Shown in pieces: positions 11,937-19,517 of a DNA stretch of 64,000 nt. A model generated the notes under the pieces. That model ran no database searches, was not told the DNA's origin, and worked only from the letters and a program-made list of their open reading frames with translations. Where the stretch lies: contig NZ_JAIFZM010000007.1 in assembly GCF_022095695.1 (NCBI RefSeq), positions 152,773-216,772 of the forward strand. The letters are read 5' to 3'. The stretch comes from Oceanobacillus jordanicus. GTDB taxonomy: Bacteria > Bacillota > Bacilli > Bacillales > Amphibacillaceae. The position numbers were made by a program, and so were the translations under genes. Position 1 is the stretch's first letter; each line of letters begins with the position of its first letter.

Positions 11937-12392
11937 TTATCGTGCAACAGCCTCTGCTCGCTGCATCTTCCGTACCACCGCTTCCGTGAAATCCCTTGTC
12001 GTACGCGGTAGCATGGTCCGTAGCATCGTGTTCACCATCGGTCCAATTAGTCCCTTGGCCGTGATGTGCAGATAGCCGGTCATTTTAACTGTCGAATTTG
12101 TTAATTCCTCTGCGTGGAAATAGCCATCGCCGGAAAAATTCTCGTTTATTCCTTTGAGAGTAAAGGAGATACGAGCAGGCTCCTGCCATTCCTGAATGTC
12201 AATTCTAAGGCACACCGTCTTATGTACCACGCCTGCATCCCCGCGAAAAGTCCACGTTGACTGCCTCTCATTAAGGATTTTATGTTCCACATAACCCGGA
12301 ACCAAGGTTGCCCAATTCGTAATATTACTAATAAACGACCATGTATTACGAATGGGAAGATCTACTTCCAGCTGATGAACTCCACTCGGCAT
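11937..12392 (-). CDS. SRPBCC (CoxG-like) family protein
   Basis: A 151-residue single-domain protein of the START/Bet v1-like fold. The N-terminal LPIRNTWSFISNITNWATLVPG is the typical CoxG/polyketide-cyclase opening, and the GHITAKG-like and FTEAVV C-terminal helix fit the carbon monoxide dehydrogenase subunit G subfamily. No CO dehydrogenase genes are nearby, so a general lipid- or ligand-binding role is more likely. GGAGGGAC precedes the ATG. It appears monocistronic. Confidence 0.8.
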   Translation of the reverse strand: MPSGVHQLEVDLPIRNTWSFISNITNWATLVPGYVEHKILNERQSTWTFRGDAGVVHKTVCLRIDIQEWQEPARISFTLKGINENFSGDGYFHAEELTNSTVKMTGYLHITAKGLIGPMVNTMLRTMLPRTTRDFTEAVVRKMQRAEAVAR

Positions 12393-12478
12393 TGCTGTCC
12401 CTCCCTGATGTTAATAACACACTTTACTATCCTATGTAGGAGGGGAATTTTTAGAAGTTGTTTATAAAAAATACTTGG

Positions 12479-12564
12479 AGCAAAGTGAATCAAGAGCACT
12501 CCAAAGTGAATCGAGAGCACCTCAAAGTGAAACCAAAGCACCCCACAGTGAAACCATAACACCA
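12479..12564. repeat. 21-bp-period tandem array (array 3, AAAGTGAA class)
   Basis: Four consecutive 21-base units: GCAAAGTGAATCAAGAGCACT and three variants in which AAAGTGAA or ACAGTGAA is followed by an AGCACC or AACACC end. It sits between two divergently transcribed genes, unlike the other arrays. The minus strand stays open and would read as seven-residue repeats; no gene is called. Confidence 0.8.
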
Positions 12565-12662
12565 ATTAAACATCTACACAATTCAACTTCCTCAACTTGA
12601 GAACACGTTAAAAAAGGTCTATGCTATTAATGGATAGATTGCTAACAAGAGGAGTTTGCCTA

Positions 12663-14072
12663 ATGAAAATAAAAGCTTACGGGCTACGTATCGCCACAAT
12701 AATTTATGCTATTTTACATTTTTTAACTTACTTTTTCCCATCAGACATCCTGTTAACTGTCCTAGCTATCAGTGGCTTTGCTATTTTATTGTTTGCCTTT
12801 CTGCATTTTGGACTGAAGGGTTTCAAGCTGCCACTCATGCTATTTCTTATCGGATTGGTTGTACTCTCATATGCAAACAATTTTACCCTTTCCGACATCT
12901 ATGCTGGTTTTTTACAAATGCGGGACATTATTGGACTGCTTATTATCGTCCCAATGATCAGCTGGGTTTTGCGTGTAGAGGCCTATATGGAGGCAATTCT
13001 TTCACGAGCACATCATGCGATTAACACGAGCAGAAAATTTTATTTTTCTGCCATGGTATTTACGCAGGTGATATCTTATTTCTTACTTTTTGGAGCCATT
13101 CCCATGGTGTATCAGTTTATTAATGATATTTTAAAGGGTGAAAAAGGGGAGGGCTGGGAAAATTTCAAAGGGACCGCTGTGCTCCGATCTTTTGCCCTTT
13201 CTACCATGTGGGTTGTCAGCATACCGAGCTTTATATTTGCAGTTGAAACGATGAAGGCTTCGCTTTGGCTTGCCATTATCCAAGGGATGGTCATCGCTGC
13301 GCTTGGTATAGGGATATCAGTTGTTTTCTCCATCAGGGATGAAAAGAAATATGGCCTTGACATCACAACCGTTTTACAAGGGAAAATCGCTGGAATTTTG
13401 CAAAGCGCTTCATCTAAGAAGGTTAGTCGGAAACTTGTTATGGAATTTTTGTTTTTATTCGTGACGTTATTCGGCACTATTTTTGCATTGCATGGGTTCT
13501 TTGGGCTTGAGTTAATGATGACCATCCCCATTGTCATTTTCTTTTGGAGCTTGTTGTATTACGCAATAAAACGGCGACCAGGTAAATTCATGGAAGAAGC
13601 GCACCATTACACAAAAGAAGGAATGCTGAAACAATCCTATCAGCTTAGTATCATGCTGGGAGCGGGTGTGCTGATCTCAGCTCTAAACCAGACGGGATTC
13701 GGCACATCTATTGTAGATGGTGTTTATTACTTGCAGCAGCATATTCCGTTTCTTAATTTCCTTTATTTGCTGCCATTTATCGTTATCTTACTCGGGTTCT
13801 TAGGGCTAGGTCCCCTGACCGTTATGGTTCTAGTTGCCGGGATTCTCGAATCCATTGCTCTGCCATATCCACCAGAACTCATCGTGCTTGCGGTAACATC
13901 AGGTAGCGTTATTTCTATCTTGCTTTCCCCACTTATTATGCCGGTTATTGTGCTTAGCGCATCCAACGGGTTGAATGGGTTTAAAAATGGGATTAAGTTT
14001 AATTTGGGGTATGCCATTGTGTTTTATATCCTTGTGCAATGCTATATCCAGACCATGATTCATGTGATTTAG
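12663..14072 (+). CDS. Multi-pass integral membrane protein, putative transporter
   Basis: A 469-residue, strongly hydrophobic protein with roughly 11-12 predicted membrane segments, a charged loop near residues 235-270 (SSKKVSRK) and another near 310 (AIKRRPGKFMEEAHHYTKEG). Its general look, with two hydrophobic halves joined by a basic loop and small-residue-rich segments such as FLGLGPLTVMVLVAG, resembles ion-transporter superfamily permeases, but I cannot assign a family. The ATG at 12663 has GAGGAG eight bases upstream; the longer frame from 12621 lacks a site. It appears monocistronic with a terminator behind it. Confidence 0.8.
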   Translation: MKIKAYGLRIATIIYAILHFLTYFFPSDILLTVLAISGFAILLFAFLHFGLKGFKLPLMLFLIGLVVLSYANNFTLSDIYAGFLQMRDIIGLLIIVPMISWVLRVEAYMEAILSRAHHAINTSRKFYFSAMVFTQVISYFLLFGAIPMVYQFINDILKGEKGEGWENFKGTAVLRSFALSTMWVVSIPSFIFAVETMKASLWLAIIQGMVIAALGIGISVVFSIRDEKKYGLDITTVLQGKIAGILQSASSKKVSRKLVMEFLFLFVTLFGTIFALHGFFGLELMMTIPIVIFFWSLLYYAIKRRPGKFMEEAHHYTKEGMLKQSYQLSIMLGAGVLISALNQTGFGTSIVDGVYYLQQHIPFLNFLYLLPFIVILLGFLGLGPLTVMVLVAGILESIALPYPPELIVLAVTSGSVISILLSPLIMPVIVLSASNGLNGFKNGIKFNLGYAIVFYILVQCYIQTMIHVI

Positions 14073-14086
14073 AAAAACAATAGGTT

Positions 14087-14120
14087 TAGGAGGACAAATT
14101 TTAATATTGGTCCTCCTATT
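14087..14120 (+). terminator. Hairpin behind the putative transporter gene
   Basis: TAGGAGGAC (14087-14095) and GTCCTCCTA (14110-14118) form a perfect 9-bp stem. The following T tract is short, so termination may be inefficient. Confidence 0.6.
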
Positions 14121-14198
14121 GTGATTAATTTCGAAACATTTTAACTTTGTAGCCGTATTAGGTTATGAAGGGAATTAACCAATAAAGGTGGGTGTTCC

Positions 14199-14663
14199 AT
14201 GGAAAGTCAAAGAGTGAAGAACGTAGTAAATAGTATTGAAGAAATAAGTAACAATGTTGATGAACAGGTTGCCACAGAACTTGAATTAGAAAAATTTAAT
14301 CGAATCATAAACAGATTAGATTCTTTCTCAAATGAATGTGAAGAGTGTGAACAGTATTTTACTGACTTAGAGTCCCATATTAAGGACCTTTTGGAAAAGA
14401 ACAGCACGATCACAGAAGATGATATTAAACATCACAAACAAAAAATAAATAACAGCAGTACTCACCTTATGAAAAAACACAATTTAGTAACAAGCGGCTT
14501 TTATTTCAGCGTATATATGCCCATAGGAACAAGCTTAGGTGTCGTATTTGGGCTCCTTATATTTGAAAATATTGGGATAGGATTACCACTTGGTGTTGGA
14601 CTTGGTGTCGCCATCGGCGCAGCATTAGATGCAAATGCCAAGAAAAAGGGGCTGGTTTTGTAA
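14199..14663 (+). CDS. Hypothetical coiled-coil protein with C-terminal glycine-zipper membrane segments
   Basis: The 154 residues fall in two parts. Residues 1 to about 100 are acidic, helical and coiled-coil-like, with a C-x2-C pair in NECEECEQYF. Residues 105-148 hold two hydrophobic segments rich in GxxxG repeats (GTSLGVVFG, GIGLPLGVGLGVAIGAALD), ending in a basic tail. Glycine-zipper segments pack tightly in membranes, so it may oligomerise there. AAGGTGGG lies before the ATG. I do not recognise the family and the neighbours give no functional clue. The base composition is AT-richer than the flanking transporter gene, which hints at acquired DNA. Confidence 0.72.
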   Translation: MESQRVKNVVNSIEEISNNVDEQVATELELEKFNRIINRLDSFSNECEECEQYFTDLESHIKDLLEKNSTITEDDIKHHKQKINNSSTHLMKKHNLVTSGFYFSVYMPIGTSLGVVFGLLIFENIGIGLPLGVGLGVAIGAALDANAKKKGLVL

Positions 14664-14705
14664 CTTATAAGGACTGCGATTACCAAGGAATAGAAGGAAT
14701 TATAA

Positions 14706-14875
14706 ATGGAAAAGACTTCTCATATGGTTACATTTGAAAAGACTATAAATGTCGTTAATCAACTAACAGAAGAGGATGCGAAGTGAAACTAGAAGTAGTA
14801 GATAGAATATCAACTTTATATCACCGTATACCCGAATTAAATAAGTTAAGGAAAAAACATATAGAAAATGAATAA
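14706..14875 (+). pseudogene. Two tiny consecutive frames, possible remnant of an antitoxin-like gene
   Basis: A 26-codon frame (14706-14786, starting MEKTSHMVTFEKTI) has AGAAGGAAT in front. It overlaps a 30-codon frame beginning GTG at 14783 (MKLEVVDRISTLYHRI) that ends in TAA. Both are hydrophilic and helical. The opening resembles short antitoxin-type proteins that begin with a ValThrPheGlu-like helix, but this is a weak impression. They may be pieces of one decayed gene or two random frames. Confidence 0.25.
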
Positions 14876-14979
14876 CTGTCCCTCAAGCCTGCAACGAACC
14901 ACAGAACATCTCTAGTTATATCCAATATTCAATTCACCCAATGTAAATCCCTGGTTAAATTGTCCCGATTTAGTAATAG

Positions 14980-15125
14980 GATAAGCTTTCTATCTCATAT
15001 CAACTAGTAAGGGCATTCTAGAAAAACTCCCACTTGCTCGTCTTTTAGTAAATGCACTCGTTGTGCTTATACTTGGAAGTTTGCTATGTCGACTTTGGCC
15101 TAAGATTTTACATTTTCCTAAAGTA
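14980..15125 (+). pseudogene. Possible 3' remnant of a membrane-protein gene
   Basis: An open stretch without start codon encodes KGILEKLPLARLLVNALVVL followed by a further hydrophobic run and RLWPKILHFPK, which looks like the C-terminal membrane helix and basic tail of a larger protein. It ends in the upstream region of the lipase gene. No recognisable family; it may be a decayed fragment. Confidence 0.3.
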
Positions 15126-15144
15126 AATATGAGGAGGTTCTCTT

Positions 15145-16737
15145 GTGAAAACACTTGGTAGAATTACGGTTTCCTTATTGTTTATTTTGTTAATTGGGTT
15201 ACTTCGTGACACGATCCAAGCACAACCTCTTGAACAGCCCATCCCAGATCCTGTGTTAGTAGAAGAAGGCGGAGCGTATTCTCTAAATGGCAAGGCTAGT
15301 AATGGAAATGACGAGATACCAGGGGAATGGTATGCAGGTGATACACCAACAAACCTGATCGCAGATGCTCCTGTATTGCTATTCGTTCCCGGACTGAATA
15401 ATGTTGCACAGATTTTCTGGGAAGATAATGATATGTACCAGACGGCCTTGGAAGCGGGTTATCAGACCGCATTTATTCAGCTGTATGATGCTGGTGGGGC
15501 TTCCGCGGATATGTGGGACAATGGTCAACTCCTAGCCGAAAAAATTGAAGAAATTGCGGCACATTTTTCGAATAAACCAATCACCATTATTGCGTACAGT
15601 AAAGGTGGTGTGGATGCACAGACGGCTCTTACCTATTATGGTGCTGGGCAATATGTGGAAAATGTGATTACCCTTTCTAGTCCACACCATGGTTCACAGC
15701 TTGCAGATCTAGCGGATAGTAGTTGGGCTGGCTGGCTTGCTGATTTGATTGGCGCTCAAGGGGAAGGAACCTCAGCAATGGAAACAGGGTATATGGCATA
15801 CTTTCGTTCGATAACAGATGCAGAACCTACCGCGTCAGCTCATGATTATTATACAATTGGCGGGACAAATTGGGGCTCTATGTTTTCGTCTACCTGGTTT
15901 GGTGGGATGTACTTAAATAGCTATGGGGACAATGATGGAGTAGTGACGACAAGTAGCAGCCAGCTCCCAGTAGGGCAGTTGCTCGAAATCGGTAACTGGA
16001 ACCATACAACCGTACGATCTGGCGCAACATTTTCCATATTTGAAGATGTTATTGCAGGGAACAGCCTGAGCAGTCTAACGCAGAATACTCCTATTTATGA
16101 AGAGGCAATCGAAGCGAAGGGAGCCCGCAATCAATGGGTTACAGGTGGAGAATTGGGAAATGGGACGGAGGAAAAGGTCCCTCTATTCATGGATGAAACA
16201 ATCAAACAGACATCGTTTCAGCTCCTAACAGCAGAGCCGTTATCTAGAATAGAACTAACGAATCCTTCCGGTAAAACAGTGCAAGTGAAGCCAAAAGTAA
16301 CGGAGAACAAGGAAGGATATTTCATCAACGCAATCGACCACCATTTTTCACTCGCAGATTTACAGGTAGGGAAATGGGAGCTTCGCTTGAAAAGCGCCCA
16401 AGCGAATGCGTACCTTCTTATTGCCGATTATGACGAAAAAGCTTTTGTAACTGTGTCAGCAGAAAACCTTGTAGAAACAAGCCATATCCCATTTGCTGTC
16501 ACAACCGATCCTATGTATGTGAAACCCGAAACAGTAAAGGCAACCTATTACATTAAGGAGTCTGGTGCAGCTCCTGAGCTAGTTACCACCTATGAAAATA
16601 ACACAAGTCTGTCACAGACAATTCCGTTGCAAAAAAAGAATCAAAGCTATGTCATTACCACAGAAGTGGAAGGCACCACCAAACAAGGGAATACATTTAA
16701 ACGGACGTTCATTAATTCAGTATACCGTGCCGATTAG
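15145..16737 (+). CDS. Secreted lipase/esterase of the alpha/beta-hydrolase fold
   Basis: A 530-residue protein with a signal peptide (basic MKTLGR, hydrophobic core, likely cleavage after IQA). The N-terminal 300 residues form the hydrolase domain. LLFVPGLNN supplies the oxyanion loop. The nucleophile is the serine in IIAYSKGGVDAQ, an AxSxG form of the GxSxG elbow. DNDGVV offers the aspartate and WNHTTV the histidine. Residues 330-530 are beta-rich and probably bind substrate or the wall. The GTG start at 15145 follows GAGGAGG at 15132-15138. The substrate cannot be read from sequence; a triacylglycerol or polyester is plausible. Confidence 0.85.
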   Translation: MKTLGRITVSLLFILLIGLLRDTIQAQPLEQPIPDPVLVEEGGAYSLNGKASNGNDEIPGEWYAGDTPTNLIADAPVLLFVPGLNNVAQIFWEDNDMYQTALEAGYQTAFIQLYDAGGASADMWDNGQLLAEKIEEIAAHFSNKPITIIAYSKGGVDAQTALTYYGAGQYVENVITLSSPHHGSQLADLADSSWAGWLADLIGAQGEGTSAMETGYMAYFRSITDAEPTASAHDYYTIGGTNWGSMFSSTWFGGMYLNSYGDNDGVVTTSSSQLPVGQLLEIGNWNHTTVRSGATFSIFEDVIAGNSLSSLTQNTPIYEEAIEAKGARNQWVTGGELGNGTEEKVPLFMDETIKQTSFQLLTAEPLSRIELTNPSGKTVQVKPKVTENKEGYFINAIDHHFSLADLQVGKWELRLKSAQANAYLLIADYDEKAFVTVSAENLVETSHIPFAVTTDPMYVKPETVKATYYIKESGAAPELVTTYENNTSLSQTIPLQKKNQSYVITTEVEGTTKQGNTFKRTFINSVYRAD

Positions 16738-16738
16738 C

Positions 16739-16775
16739 AAAAAGGTCCTGTAGTTTCTCATGCAGGGCCTTTTCA
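16739..16775 (+). terminator. Terminator of the lipase gene
   Basis: AAAAGGTCCTG pairs with CAGGGCCTTTT (one G-U) just after the stop codon; the T run is part of the stem's 3' arm. Confidence 0.8.
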
Positions 16776-16923
16776 ATTAGAGCTAGGGAGCAATTATGTG
16801 GTTGGAATTTTGAAGAAGTCCCACTATAAATCGCTAAAAGACTAATGAATGCTCGTTTTTCTAACAAGAATAGGAAAGTTTATGAATTTCAGCTCCATAT
16901 CGTTCCTTGACAAGAACGGCCAC

Positions 16924-17070
16924 GTCCAGCTCCAGCGCCCAGAGACTAGGCGACTTCACGTATCGCCCTACAATAAGTCATCATCGGCTCGTGACCTCAC
17001 CGTGATTCCTTTATCTCAGTTGATTCGTTCCACTCACTACGTCTCTAAACGGGCTCTTGCGCTTTTGTTA
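16924..17070. repeat. Family C Bacillaceae-type repeat, copy 1
   Basis: Begins CCAGCTCCAGCGCC and ends GGCTCTTGCGCTTTTGTTA, the pattern of a widespread Bacillaceae intergenic repeat. It shares near-identical blocks with 23400-23661: CTAGGCRACTTC, AAGTCATCATCG, CCGTGATTCCTTTATCTC-like and CTACGT...CGCTTTTGTT. Its right end covers the last codons and stop of the TetR gene on the minus strand. Confidence 0.75.
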
Positions 17071-17656
17071 CATACATTTTAGGAGGTTTATAATTCAGAA
17101 TATGAATGAGTTGTCGAGACATATAGGTGGTGGAAGCAGTAAAGTCGTCCTTAATCCAATCCAAAATCAGTCCCCAAATACCATAGGCGCGAAAAGTCGT
17201 AAATAAATGGTAATTGATGTGGTCCTCCTGTGGTGTTAAAAGCTTCAAATCCTCGTTAAATAGCTGAATAATTGTATGAATGAACCTGTTTTCAAAACCA
17301 GGAATTGCCTCCGAATGATTCCATAGTTTATAAAAGTGAGCATGCTCTAATATATAGTCAAATAACTGGATTTCAGAGACGGTTAGGTGAATCATGTTCA
17401 AGTGGTCCTTATTGAGGTAAGGGGCACGAAATGCTGTCACGAGCCCATCAAATAATTCTGTTTCAAGCTCTTCAACTAATGCTTCCTTGTATGGAAAGTG
17501 ACGATAAAAGGTTGCCCGATTATAATCTGCATGATCCACAATATCTTTAACCGTAATGGAATGATATGCTTTCACTTCCATTAGTTGAATAAATGATTTC
17601 ATTAACGTGCGTTTCGTTCTACGAATTCTTCGGTCTGCTTTTTTTAATTCTTGCAT
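17045..17656 (-). CDS. TetR/AcrR-family transcriptional regulator
   Basis: A 203-residue protein with an N-terminal TetR helix-turn-helix: RTKRTLMKSFIQLMEVKAY, then SITVKDIVDHADYNRATFYR. The remainder is an all-helical ligand/dimer domain. GGAGGGAAAG precedes the ATG. It is divergent from the dehydrogenase gene at 17895, which is the most obvious candidate target. The final residues (KAQEPV) are encoded inside the family C repeat, so the original C-terminus may have been replaced. Confidence 0.87.
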   Translation of the reverse strand: MQELKKADRRIRRTKRTLMKSFIQLMEVKAYHSITVKDIVDHADYNRATFYRHFPYKEALVEELETELFDGLVTAFRAPYLNKDHLNMIHLTVSEIQLFDYILEHAHFYKLWNHSEAIPGFENRFIHTIIQLFNEDLKLLTPQEDHINYHLFTTFRAYGIWGLILDWIKDDFTASTTYMSRQLIHILNYKPPKMYVTKAQEPV

Positions 17657-17709
17657 GACAACTTTCCCTCCTCAAAAACAACGAAAAACAACAAATTAAC
17701 CAGAAACGT

Positions 17710-17723
17710 TGAAAACGCATACA
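17710..17723. promoter_or_regulatory. cre-like site between the TetR and dehydrogenase genes
   Basis: TGAAAACGCATACA matches the cre consensus at 13 of 14 positions, with the same deviation as the site upstream of ilvB. The location in a divergent intergenic region is suitable for control by CcpA, but no clear promoter was placed around it. Confidence 0.35.
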
Positions 17724-17796
17724 CTTGAGCGATTATTGCGGATTGAACCATGTAACCTATGACTTTTATAATAAGACAAAAGAACTTCTTTTCTTG

Positions 17797-17823
17797 CTTG
17801 TGGGAGTGCAACCCGATAAAAAG
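17797..17823 (+). repeat. Probable remnant of the family B repeat
   Basis: GTGGGAG runs directly into TGCAACCCGATAAAAA. In the full copies GTGGGAG and TTGCACCGGGATAAA are separated by the outer-stem sequence, so this looks like an internally deleted right end. Confidence 0.45.
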
Positions 17824-17894
17824 GCTTAATAAGAATATTCTAACATATTTTCCTGCGAGTGGTCTTGGAGAATTTCTATGAAGGAGGAAACGAC

Positions 17895-18664
17895 ATGGAT
17901 TTTAACGACAAGGCAGTTGTCATAACAGGTGGTGCTGGTGGAATTGGAAAGGTTACAGCAAAGGCCTTTGCTGACAAAGGGGAAATATTGTACTTGTAGA
18001 CATGAATGAAGATGCATTGGCGAGTACAAAGGAAGAGCTGAAACTTGGTGATGATAGAATACTAACAGTTAAAGCAGATGTGACAAATGAAGAAGATGTT
18101 GCACGGTATGTCGCAGAGACAACGGAAAAATTCGATAGTCTAGATGTCCTTTTCAATAATGCTGGGTTTGAAGGCCCTTTCGTATCGATAAAAGAAAGTG
18201 ATTATAAAGCCTTCCAAAAAGTCATGGAAGTCAACGTCTACGGTGTATTCCTTGGCATGAAGCATGCCTTAAAAGTCATGGAAGAACAGGGAAGTGGATC
18301 GATTGTCAATACAATTTCCAATGCAGGATTTATTGGTAGCGCAGGAATGGCGCCTTACATTGCCTCCAAGCATGCTGTTGTCGGCTTAACCAAAACAGCA
18401 GCACTAGAACATGCTGGTACTGGAGTTCGGATCAATGGAGTGGCCCCAGCTGCGATCGATACCCAAATGCTGGGAAATATTGAAAAAAACATGTCACCAG
18501 ATAATATAGAGAACGTGCGAAAACAAATCCAGGCAAGTGTGCCAATGAAACGCTATGGTTTGCCAGTAGAAGTAGCCCAGGTCGTATTATTCCTCGCCTC
18601 AGATGAAGCCTCTTTCGTAACAGGTGCAACCTATCCAGTAGACGGCGGATCACTTGCAACCTAA
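17895..18664 (+). pseudogene. Short-chain dehydrogenase/reductase with a one-base frameshift
   Basis: The gene starts ATG at 17895 behind AAGGAGG and reads MDFNDKAVVITGGAGGIGKV, the SDR cofactor motif TGGAGGIG, until a TAG at about 17999. One added base near 17980-17985 (GGGGAAAT to GGGGGAAAT or GGGGCAAAT) would continue IVLVDMNEDALAST and join the long second frame. That frame carries NNAGFEGP, the catalytic Y and K in PYIASKHAVVG, and a C-terminal YPVDGG. The joined product would be about 256 residues, the normal classical SDR length. Without the missing base the enzyme lacks its NAD(P)-binding start. It is either a real inactivating mutation or a base-calling error in the G run. Confidence 0.85.
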
Positions 18665-18677
18665 TTTAATTAATATC

Positions 18678-18729
18678 AGTGCTCTTCTACGAATAGAATG
18701 TATGGATACCATGTTCGTGGAGGAGCGCT
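18678..18729 (+). promoter_or_regulatory. Long hairpin sequestering the ribosome site of the next gene
   Basis: AGTGCTCTTCTACGAA (18678-18693) can pair along 16 bases, with three G-U pairs, with TTCGTGGAGGAGCGCT (18714-18729). The loop contains a further ATGG/CCAT mini-stem. The right arm contains GGAGGAG, the ribosome site of the ATG at 18733. There is no T run, so this is more likely a translational control element than a terminator. Confidence 0.6.
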
Positions 18730-18732
18730 TCT

Positions 18733-19182
18733 ATGAAGAAAGGAATTGTCCTTGTTGTTGCAGGAGTCGTCTTAATTACGATTATCGTGCTCTTAGTTCA
18801 GTTGTTTTCACCAAAAAATCAAGCTGAACGGGCTGTAGAGAATTTTTATGAGTATGAAAAGGCAGGCGTTTATTCTCTTTCTTGGGAATTGTTCCATCCT
18901 TTCATGCAGGAAAAAATGGATAAGAAGGAATATCTCCAGGTAAGAGGAGAATTATTTATGGGCTATCTTGGTACAGAGGACTTCAGTTTTACATTGGAAA
19001 AAACCAAAAAACTGAAGGATTGGGCCATGGATGAAACAAGCAATTCTTTTGCTGTTGTATATAGAGTACAGGTTAACCAACAGTTCAAAGGAGATTTTGG
19101 TAATTTCACTATCGTTCAACATGTATATGCAACCGAGGTAGATGGACAATGGAGGATTCTATGGAACTATAAAAAAAACTAG
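18733..19182 (+). CDS. Small membrane-anchored protein, possibly NTF2-like
   Basis: A 149-residue protein with one N-terminal membrane helix (residues 4-26, VLVVAGVVLITIIVLLVQLF) and an outside domain of about 120 residues. The alternating helix and beta pattern, starting NQAERAVENFYEYEKAG and ending ATEVDGQWRILWNY, resembles small NTF2-like/DUF4878-type extracytoplasmic domains. The function is unknown. Its ribosome site GGAGGAG lies in the 16-bp stem described just upstream. It stands alone after the dehydrogenase gene. Confidence 0.75.
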   Translation: MKKGIVLVVAGVVLITIIVLLVQLFSPKNQAERAVENFYEYEKAGVYSLSWELFHPFMQEKMDKKEYLQVRGELFMGYLGTEDFSFTLEKTKKLKDWAMDETSNSFAVVYRVQVNQQFKGDFGNFTIVQHVYATEVDGQWRILWNYKKN

Positions 19183-19259
19183 AACAATGACAAGAATTAA
19201 ATAAAGCAATAAAAATAGAGAACATTGAAGATAATACGATCTATCCTTTCTTACTGCTT

Positions 19260-19430
19260 CGCAAATACACTCGCTCTCCGCGGGGGGGAGTGGTGAGCCT
19301 CGGGCCAACAGGACGTTGGTCACGAAGGCGTTGCCCCAGGATGTGGCGCTTTTAGCCTTTGTTCCTTAAGTAGGCCTCACCTATGCCTTTCCTCCCGTTG
19401 GAGTCTTCGTGTGTTTTCTTCGCTGATAGA
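19260..19430. repeat. Family D Bacillaceae-type repeat, copy 1 (degenerate)
   Basis: Contains ACTCGCTCTCCGCGGGGGGG, GTGAGCCTCGGGCC, AGGCCTCACCTATGCC and CTCCCGTTGGAGTCTTCGTG, the inverse of the CCGCGGAAAGCGAG / GACTCCTGCGGGAG repeat found throughout Bacillaceae. A second copy in the other orientation is at 51988-52108. The rest of the 19183-19517 gap shows nothing recognisable. Confidence 0.7.
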
Positions 19431-19517
19431 ATCACTTCGCCAGCTGTCTTCAAAGTATCTGCAGTGTAATACGTAAAATAACACTATAATCATCCAAACA
19501 ATAACCTTAGTCCTCGC

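Noticed and set aside
16849..17082. 77-codon frame downstream of the lipase
   Set aside because: It lies in the family C repeat and overlaps the TetR 3' end; no ribosome site.
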